In this document: in pieces, positions 55,601 to 64,000 of the stretch | How the letters are laid out: each line of letters opens with the position of its first letter | How positions within the stretch are numbered: position 1 is the stretch's first letter | Assembly (NCBI GenBank): GCA_963662175.1 | Contig: OY759223.1 | Coordinates: forward strand, 2,947,549-3,011,548 | DNA: 64,000 nucleotides | Direction of reading: 5' to 3' | Origin: Aradus depressus | Lineage: Eukaryota; Arthropoda; Insecta; Hemiptera; Aradidae | Notes under the pieces: generated by a model | What the model was told of the DNA's origin: nothing | Database searches by the model: none | The model's input: only the letters and a program-made list of their open reading frames with translations | Program-made: the position numbers and the translations under genes

Positions 55601-58600
55601 TAAATACGAAATTTGATGTTGATACATTCATTACATTGGCAGTTATTGGGGTTTCTAAATGAAGTCCCCACACCGGAACAGCCCCCTCCCCTCATCCGAT
55701 ATCGCTGAAATTTCACTGGTCATGTGCTCAAATAATTTTAATTTTAAATACGTAATTTGATGTTCATACATTCATTACATCGGCATTTATTAGGATTTTG
55801 AACTGAGCCCCCTCCCCGGAACTCCCCTCTTCCCTACGCCGATATCGCTGAAATTTGACTGATTATGTACTCAGTGGATTTTAATTTTAAATACGAAATT
55901 TGAAGTTCATACATTCAGTTCATCGGCAGTTATTGGGATTTTTGATTTAAGCCCCCACTTCGGAACTGCCCCTTTCCTTCTGTCGATATCGCTGAAATTT
56001 GACTGGTTATGTCCTCCGGGAATGTTAACTTTAAATACGAAATTTGATGTTGATACATTCATTACATCGGCAGTTATTGGGATTTTTGAATTCCGAGTCA
56101 GTTATCTACCCGTTCTCTTCCACCGACTTCTATATTGGTAAAGCTAAAAGGGGTTTGTTTGTATGTTTGTTCCAGCATCACGCCCAAACGGATGGAGGGA
56201 TTTTCATGAAACTTCACATGTAGCATCCTTCCGAGCTCCATTGAATAATAGGCTATGTGGCGTCCCAAAATTCCGATAGGGAGGGGGGCTCTAAGGGGGG
56301 GCTAAGCATAAAAATAGTGGTAACTCATTAATTAATGGTCGAATTGTCATGAAATTTCATAAGTCGTATTCTTGAAGGTCAAATAGAAGAATAGTGTGTG
56401 TGGCGTCCCAACATTCCGAACGCGGGGAAGGGCTCTAACGGGGGGCTAAGCATAAAAATAGTGCTAACTCATTAATTAATGGTCGGATTGTCATGAAATT
56501 TCATATGTCGTTTTCTTAAAAGCCAATTGAAAAAACGTTTGTGTGGAGTCCCAAAATTTCGAACGAGAGGGGGGGTTGTAATGGGGGGCTAAGCATAAAA
56601 ATAGTGCTAACTCATTAATTAATGGTCGGATTGTCATGGAATGGTTATGTCCTCAGTGAATTTTAATTTTAAATACGAAATTTGATGTTCATACATTCAT
56701 TTCATCGGCAGTTATTGGGTATTTTGAATTGAGTCCCCTCCCCAAACTCCTTCTCCCCCCAGCCGATATCGCTGAAATTTGACTGATTATGTACTCAGTC
56801 GATTTTAGTTTTAAATACGAAATTCGATGTTGATACATTCATTACATCGGCAGTAATTATGGTTTTTGAATTAAGCCCCCACCCTAGAACTGCCCCTTCC
56901 CTTCAGTCGATATCGCTGAAATTTGACTGGTTATGTCCTCCGGGAATCTTTATTTTAAATACGAAATTTGATGTTGATACATTCATTACATCGGCAGTTA
57001 TTGGGATTTTTGATTTAAGCCCCCACCCCGGAACTGCCCCTTTCCTTCAGTCGATATCGCTGAAATTCGACTGGTTATGTCCTCCGGGAATCTTTATTTT
57101 AAATACGAAATTTGATGTTGATACATTCATTACATCGGCAGTTATTGGGATTTTGAATTCAGAGTCAGTTATCTACCCGTTCTCATCCACCGACTTCCAT
57201 ATTGGTAGAGCTAAAAGGGGTTTGTTTGTATGTTTGTTCCAGCATCACGCCCAAACGGATGGACGGATTTTCATGAAACATCACATGTAGCATCCTTCCG
57301 AGCTCCATTGAATAATAGGCTATGTGGCTTCCCAAAATTCCGAACGGGAGGGGGGGCTCTAAGGAGGGGCTAAGCGAAAAATTGTGGTAACTCATTAGCT
57401 AATGGTCGAATTGTCATGAAATTTCATAAGTCGTCGTATTCTTAAAGGTCAAATAGAAGAATAGTGTGTGTGGCGTCCCAACATTCCGAACGGGAGCGGG
57501 GGCTCTAACGGGGGGCTAAGCATAAAAATAGTGCTAACTCATTAATTAATGGTCGGATTGTCATGAAATTTCATATGTCGTTTTCTTAAAAGCCAATTGA
57601 AAAAAAGTGCGTGTGGAGTCCCAAAATTTCGAACGAGAGGGGGGGTTGTAATGGGGGGCTAAGCATAAAAATATTGCTAACTCATTAATTAATGGTCGGT
57701 TTGTCATGGAATGGTTATGTCCTCAGTGAATTTTAATTTTAAATACGAAATTTGATGTTCATACATTCATTACATCGGCATTTATTGGGATTTTGAACTG
57801 AGCCCCCTCCCCAAACTCCCCTCTCCCCTCAGCCGATATCGCTGGAATTTGAATGATTATGTCCTCAGTCGATTTAAATTTGAAATACGAAATTTGATGT
57901 TGATACATTCATTACATCGGCAGTTATTGGGATTTTTGATTTAAGCCCCCACCCTAGAACTGCCCCTTCCCTTCAGTCGATATCGCTGAAATTTGACTGG
58001 TTATGTCCTCCGGGATTCTTTATTTTAAATACGAAATTTGATGTTGATACATTCATTACATCGGAAGTTATTGGGATTTTCGAATTCAGAGTCAGTTATC
58101 TACCCGTTCTCTTCCACCGACTTCCATATTGGTAGAGCTAAAAGGGGTTTGTTTGCATGTTTGTTCCAGCATCACGCCCAAACGGATGGACGGATTTTCA
58201 TGAAACATCACATGTAGCATCCTTCCGAGCTCCATTGAATAATAGGCTATGTGGCTTCCCAAAATTCCAAACGGGAGGGGGGGCTCTAAGGAGGGGCTAA
58301 GCGAAAAATTGTGGTAACTCATTAGCTAATGGTCGAATTGTCATGAAATTTCATAAGTCGTATTCTTAAAGGTCAAATAGAAGAATAGTGTGTGTGGCGT
58401 CCCAACATTCCGAACGGGAGCGGGGGCTCTAACGGGGGGCTAAGCATAAAAATAGTGCTAACTCATTAATTAATGGTCGGATTGTCATGAAATTTCATAT
58501 GTCGTTTTCTTGAAAGCCAATTGAAAAAAAGTGCCTGTGGAGTCCCAAAATTTCGAACGAGAGGGGGGGTTGTAATGGGGGGCTAAGCATAAAAATATTG

Positions 58601-61600
58601 CTAACTCATTAATTAATGGTCGGATTGTCATGGAATGGTTATGTCCTCAGTGAATTTTAATTTTAAATACGAAATTTGATGTTCATACATTCATTACATC
58701 GGCATTTATTGGGATTTTGAACTGAACCCCCTCCCCAAACTCCCCTCTCCCCTCAGCCGATATCGCTGGAATTTGAATGGTTATGTCCTCAGTCGATTTA
58801 AATTGTAAATACGAAATTTGATGTTGATACATTCATTACATCGGCAGTTATTATGGTTATTGAATTAAGCCCCCACCCTAGAACTGCCCCTTCCCTTCAG
58901 TCGATATCGCTGAAATTTGACTGGTTATGTCCTCCGGGAATGTTTATTTTAAATACGAAATTTGATGTTGATACATTCATTACATCGCCAGTTATTATGG
59001 TTTTTGAATTAAGCCCCCACCCCAGAACTGCCCCTTCCCTTCAGTCGATATCGCTGAAATTTGACTGGTTATGTCCTCCGGGAATGTTTATCTTAAATAC
59101 GAAATTTGATGTTGATACATTCATTACATCGGCAGTTATTGGGATTTTTGAATTCAGAGTCAGTTATCTACCCGTTCTCTTCCACGGACTTCTATATTGG
59201 TAAAGCTGAAAAGGGGTTTGTTTGTATGTTTGATCCAGCATCACGCCCAAACGGATGGACGGATTTTCATGAAACTTCACATGTAGCATCCTTCCGAGCT
59301 CCATTGAATAATAGGCTATAAGGCATCCCAAAATTCCGAACGGGAAGGGGGACTCTAAGGGGGGGCTAAGCATAAAAATAGTGGTAACTCATTAATTAAT
59401 GGTCGAATTGTCATGACATTTCATATGTCGTATTCTTAAAGGTCAAATAGAAGAATAGTGTGTGTGGCGTCCCAACATTCCGAACGGGAGGGGGGGCTCT
59501 AACATTTTTTGGTTTAAGCCCCCACCCCGGAACTGCCCCCACCCCTCATCCGATATTGCTGAAATTTGACTGGTTATGTCCTCCGAGAATGTTTATTTTA
59601 AATACGAAATTTGATGTTGATACATTCATTACATCGGCAGTTATTGGGATTTTTGATTTAAGCCCCCACCCCGGAACTGCCCCTTTCCTTCAGTCGATAT
59701 CGCTGAAATTTGACTGGTTATGTCCTCCGGGAATGTTCACTTTAAATATGAAATTTGATGTTGATAGATTCATTACATCGGCAGTTATTGGGATTTTTGA
59801 ATTCAGACTCAGTTATCTACCCGTTCTCTTCCACCGACTTCTATATTGGTAAAGCTAAAAGGGGTTTGTTTGTATGTTTGTTCCAGCATCACGCCCAAAC
59901 GGATGGACGGATTTTCATGAAACTTCACATGTAGCATCCTTCCGAGCACCATTGAATAATAGGCTATGTGGCGTCCCAAAATTCCGAACGGGAGGGGGAG
60001 CTCTTAGGGGGGGCTAAGCATAAAAATAGTGGTAACTCATTATTTAATGGTCGAATTGTCATGAAATTTCATACGTCGTATTCTTAAAGGTCAAATAGAA
60101 GAATAGTGTGTGTGGCGTCCCAACATTCCGAACGGGAAAGGGGGCTCTAACGGGGGGCTAAGCATAAAATTAGTGCTAACTCATTAATTAATGGTCGGAT
60201 TGTCATGAAATTTCATACGTCGTTTTCTTAAAAGCCAATTGAAAAAAAAGTGTGTGTGGAGTCCCAAAATTTCGAAATAGAGGGGGGGTTGTAATGGGGG
60301 GCTAAGCATAAAAATATTGGTAACTCATTATTAATGGTCGGATTGTCATGGAATGGTTATGTCCTCAGTGAATTTTAATTTTAAATACGAAATTTGATGT
60401 TCATACATTCAATACATCGGTCATTTATTGGGATTTTGAACTGAGCCCCCTCCCCAAACTCCCCTCTCCCCTCAGCCGATATCGCTGGAATTTGAATGGT
60501 TATGTCCTCAGTCGATTTAAATTTTAAATACGAAATTTGATGTTGATACATTCATTACATCGGCAGTTATTATGGTTATTGAATTAAGCCCCCACCCCAG
60601 AACTGCCCCTTCCCTTCAGTCGATATCGCTGAAATTTGACTGGTTATGTCCTCCGGAAATGTTTATTTTAAATACGAAATTTGATGTTGATACATTCATT
60701 ACATCGGCAGTTATTATGGTTTTTGAATTAAGCCCCCACCCCGGAACTCCCCCCTCCCCTCATCCGATATTGCTGAAATTTGACTGGTTATGTCCTCCGG
60801 GAATGTTAACTTTAAATACGAAATTTGATGTTGATACATTCATTACATCGGCAGTTATTGGGATTTTTGAATTCAGAGTCAGTTATCTACCCGTTCTCTT
60901 CCACCGACTTCTATATTGGTAAAGCTAAAAGGGGTTTGTTTGTATGTTTGTTCCAGCATCACGCCAAAACGGATGGACGGATTTTCATGAAACTTCACAT
61001 GTAGCATCCTTCCGAGCTCCATTGAATAATAGGCTATAAGGCATCCCAAAATTCCGAACGGGAAGGGGGGCTCTAAGGGGGGGCTAAGCATAAAAATAGT
61101 GGTAACTCATTAATTAATGGTCGAATTGTCATGAAATTTCATATGTCGTATTCTTAAAGGTCAAATAGTAGAATAGTGGGTGTGGCGTCCCAACATTCCG
61201 AACGGGAGGGGGGGCTCTAACATTTTTTGGTTTAAGCCCCCACCCCGGAACTGCCCCGTCCCCTCATCCGATATTGCTGAAATTTGACTGGTTATGTCCT
61301 CCGAGAATGTTAACTTGAAATACGAAATTTGATGTTAATACATTCATTACATCGGCAGTTATTGGGATTTTTGATTTAAGCCCCCACCCCGGAACTGCCC
61401 CTTTCCTTTAGTCGATATCGCTGAAATTTGACTGGTTATGTCCTCCGGGAATGTTTACTTTAAATATGAAATTTGATGTTGATACATTCATTACATCGGC
61501 AGTTATTGGGATTTTTGAATTCAGAGTCAGTTGTCTACCCGTTCTCTTCCACCGACTTCTATATTGGTAAAGCTAAAAGGGGTTTGTTTGTATGTTTGTT

Positions 61601-64000
61601 CCAGCATCACGCCCAAACGGATGGACGGATTTTCGTGAAACTTCACATGTAGCATCCTTCCGAGCTCCATTGAATAATAGGCTATGTGGCGTCCCAAAAT
61701 TCCGAACGGGAGGGGGGGCTCTAAGGGGGGGCTAAGCATAAAAATAGTGGTAACTCATTAATTAATGGTCGAATTGTCATGAAATTTCATAAGTCGTATT
61801 CTTAAAGGTCAAATAGAAGAATAGTGTGTGTGGCGTCCCAACATTCCGAACGGGAAGGGGGGGGGGGCGCTAACGGGGGGCTAAGCATAAAAATAGTGCT
61901 AACTCATTAATTAATGGTCGGATTGTCATGAAATTTCATATGTCGTTTTCTTAAAAGCCAATTGAAAAAAAGTGTGTGTGGAGTCCCAAACTTTCGAACG
62001 AGAGGGGGGGTTGTAATGGGGGGCTAAGCATAAAAATATTGCTTACTCATTAATTAATGGTCGGATTGTCATGGAATGGTTATGTCCTCAGTGAATTTTA
62101 ATTTTAAATACGAAATTTGATGTTCATACATTCATTACATCGGCATTTATTGGGATTTTGAACTGAGCCCCCTCCCCAAACTCCCCTCTCCCCTCAGCCG
62201 ATATCGCTGGAATTTGAATGGTTATGTCCTCAGTCGATTTAAATTTTAAATACGAAATTTGATGTTGATACATTCATTACATCGGCAGTTATTATGGTTA
62301 TTGAATTAAGCCCTCACCCTAGAACTGCCCCTTCCCTACATTCGATATCGCTGAAATTTGACTGGTTATGCCCTCCGGGAATGTTTATTTTAAATACGAA
62401 ATTTGATGTTGATACATTCATTACATCGTCAGTTATTATGGTTTTTGAATTAAGCCCCCACCCCAGAACTGCCTCTTCCCTTCAGTCGATATCGCTGAAA
62501 TAAGACTGGTTATGTCCACCGGGAATGTTTATTTTAAATACGAAATTTGATGTTGATACATTCATTACATCGGCAGTTATTATGGTTTTTGAATTAAGCC
62601 CCCACCCCGGAACTCCCCCCTCCCCTCATCCGATATTGCTGAAATTTGACTGGTTATGTCCTCCGGGAATGTTAACTTTAAATACGAAATTTGATGTTGA
62701 TACATTCATTACATCGGCAGTTATTGGGATTTTTGAATTCAGAGTCAGTTATCTACCCGTTCTCTTCCACCGACTTCTATATTGGTAAAGCTAAAAGGGG
62801 TTTGTTTGTATGTTTGTTCCAGCATCACGCCAAAACGGATGGACGGATTTTCATGAAACTTCACATGTAGCATCCTTCCGAGCTCCATTGAATAATAGGC
62901 TATAAGGCATCCCAAAATTCCGAACGGGAAGGGGGGCTCTAAGGGGGGGCTAAGCATAAAAATAGTGGTAACTCATTAATTAATGGTCGAATTGTCATGA
63001 AATTTCATATGTCGTATTCTTAAAGGTCAAATAGTAGAATAGTGGGTGTGGCGTCCCAACATTCCGAACGGGAGGGGGGGCTCTAACATTTTTTGGTTTA
63101 AGCCCCCACCCCGGAACTGCCCCGTCCCCTCATCCGATATTGCTGAAATTTGACTGGTTATGTCCTCCGAGAATGTTAACTTGAAATACGAAATTTGATG
63201 TTAATACATTCATTACATCGGCAGTTATTGGGATTTTTGATTTAAGCCCCCACCCCGGAACTGCCCCTTTCCTTTAGTCGATATCGCTGAAATTTGACTG
63301 GTTATGTCCTCCGGGAATGTTTACTTTAAATATGAAATTTGATGTTGATACATTCATTACATCGGCAGTTATTGGGATTTTTGAATTCAGAGTCAGTTGT
63401 CTACCCGTTCTCTTCCACCGACTTCTATATTGGTAAAGCTAAAAGGGGTTTGTTTGTATGTTTGTTCCAGCATCACGCCCAAACGGATGGACGGATTTTC
63501 GTGAAACTTCACATGTAGCATCCTTCCGAGCTCCATTGAATAATAGGCTATGTGGCGTCCCAAAATTCCGAACGGGAGGGGGGGCTCTAAGGGGGGGCTA
63601 AGCATAAAAATAGTGGTAACTCATTAATTAATGGTCGAATTGTCATGAAATTTCATAAGTCGTATTCTTAAAGGTCAAATAGAAGAATAGTGTGTGTGGC
63701 GTCCCAACATTCCGAACGGGAAGGGGGGGGGGGGCGCTAACGGGGGGCTAAGCATAAAAATAGTGCTAACTCATTAATTAATGGTCGGATTGTCATGAAA
63801 TTTCATATGTCGTTTTCTTAAAAGCCAATTGAAAAAAAGTGTGTGTGGAGTCCCAAACTTTCGAACGAGAGGGGGGGTTGTAATGGGGGGCTAAGCATAA
63901 AAATATTGCTTACTCATTAATTAATGGTCGGATTGTCATGGAATGGTTATGTCCTCAGTGAATTTTAATTTTAAATACGAAATTTGATGTTCATACATTC
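52685..64000 (+). repeat. ~144-bp satellite array with higher-order units, runs off right edge
   Basis: Two monomer classes share a period of 143-148 bp. The C-rich class (alpha) carries AAATACGAAATTTGATGTTG, TTCATTACATCGGCAG and a C-rich block. The G-rich class (beta) carries GTCATGAAATTTCATA, a G-rich block, and ACTCATTAATTAATGGTCGG. A third block, with GACTTCTATATTGGTAAAGC and ACGGATTTTCATGAAAC, occurs 12 times and marks higher-order units. One landmark (AACATTTTTTGGTTTAAGCC) lies at 59501, 61219 and 63085, spacings 1718 and 1866 bp (about 12 and 13 monomers). There is no gene. The many 70-aa minus ORFs and the 48-residue plus-strand repeats are products of the periodicity. Confidence 0.92.
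60741..64000 (+). repeat. Near-identical tandem duplication inside the array (1866-bp offset)
   Basis: From about 60741 the sequence recurs almost without change 1866 bp later (for example CATCACGCCAAAACGGATGG at about 60956 and 62822). It continues so to the right edge, differing mainly in a G-run length (about 61857 against 63721). This is a very recent duplication. Confidence 0.85.

Noticed and set aside
53553..63605. Repeated 70-codon minus-strand ORFs in the right-hand array
   Set aside because: They are the reverse complement of the satellite block with GACTTCTATATTGGTAAAGC, have no domain or splice context, and recur only because the block does.
1..64000. tRNA or rRNA genes
   Set aside because: I looked for cloverleaf-like and conserved rRNA stretches while reading and recognised none. 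A tRNAscan-SE or Infernal run would be decisive.

Overview
This is repeat-rich, AT-rich animal DNA and almost certainly from an insect. The evidence is spliced genes with GT/AG introns, tandem C2H2 zinc fingers, R1-clade and Jockey-like LINE remnants, PIF/Harbinger and Tc1/mariner DNA transposons, and a TTAGG-like (insect telomere-type) tail on a short insertion. Hemiptera such as planthoppers would fit, but that is a weak guess. No bacterial or viral gene was seen.

The core is a zinc-finger gene cluster that I reconstruct as two copies of a head-to-head gene pair. Unit 1 has Gene 3 (minus, 6817 down past position 1) facing Gene 1 (plus, 7258-18982). Unit 2 has Gene 4 (minus, 33917-27130) facing Gene 2 (plus, 36611-39032). 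Each gene starts with a tiny exon (ATG plus 13 nt, peptide MDxxS). One or more small cassette exons follow (type A 87, B 72, C 66 or D 63 nt). The last large exon encodes an N-terminal C-x2-C-x12-H-x4-H finger and then an array of 28-residue C2H2 fingers. Every internal exon is phase 1 at both ends and a multiple of 3, so any combination keeps frame. Every cassette encodes one or two psi-K-x-E motifs (VKEE, IKEE, VKKE, VKQE), the SUMO-attachment consensus. Summed exon lengths give intact frames for Gene 1 (578 aa) and Gene 2 (254 aa). Gene 4 has a 1-nt frameshift in its finger exon, and Gene 3 runs off the left edge.

Unit 1 has a palindromic centre: a perfect 66-bp inverted repeat (6843-6908 / 7158-7223) between the two start codons. 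Gene 1 looks chimeric. Its 5' half (exon 1 + exon C) matches Gene 4, its 3' half (exon D + fingers) matches Gene 2, and a 7.1-kb array of a 37-bp satellite (8463-15549) fills the junction intron. The same intergenic spot in unit 2 is interrupted by a 2.0-kb terminal-inverted-repeat element (34055-36084).

Between and after the units lie transposon remnants: an R1-clade LINE (2098-5276), Jockey-like fragments (20434-20918, 26706-26940, 40416-41345), a PIF/Harbinger element (21635-22565), a Tc1-like element whose transposase motif became a 34-bp minisatellite (24548-25328), a LINE RNase H remnant (42405-42645), and a second R1-clade LINE (43740-46969, perfect 14-bp target duplication) nested inside a larger inverted-repeat element (43363-47230).

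From 47.7 kb to the right edge the DNA is satellite. A 41-bp satellite (47811-50980, about 77 copies) appears to have grown out of one segment of a ~145-bp repeat. That repeat itself forms an array with higher-order units of about 1.72 and 1.87 kb (52685-64000). No protein-coding gene is supported there, although the 144-bp monomer is open in one frame for several copies in a row.
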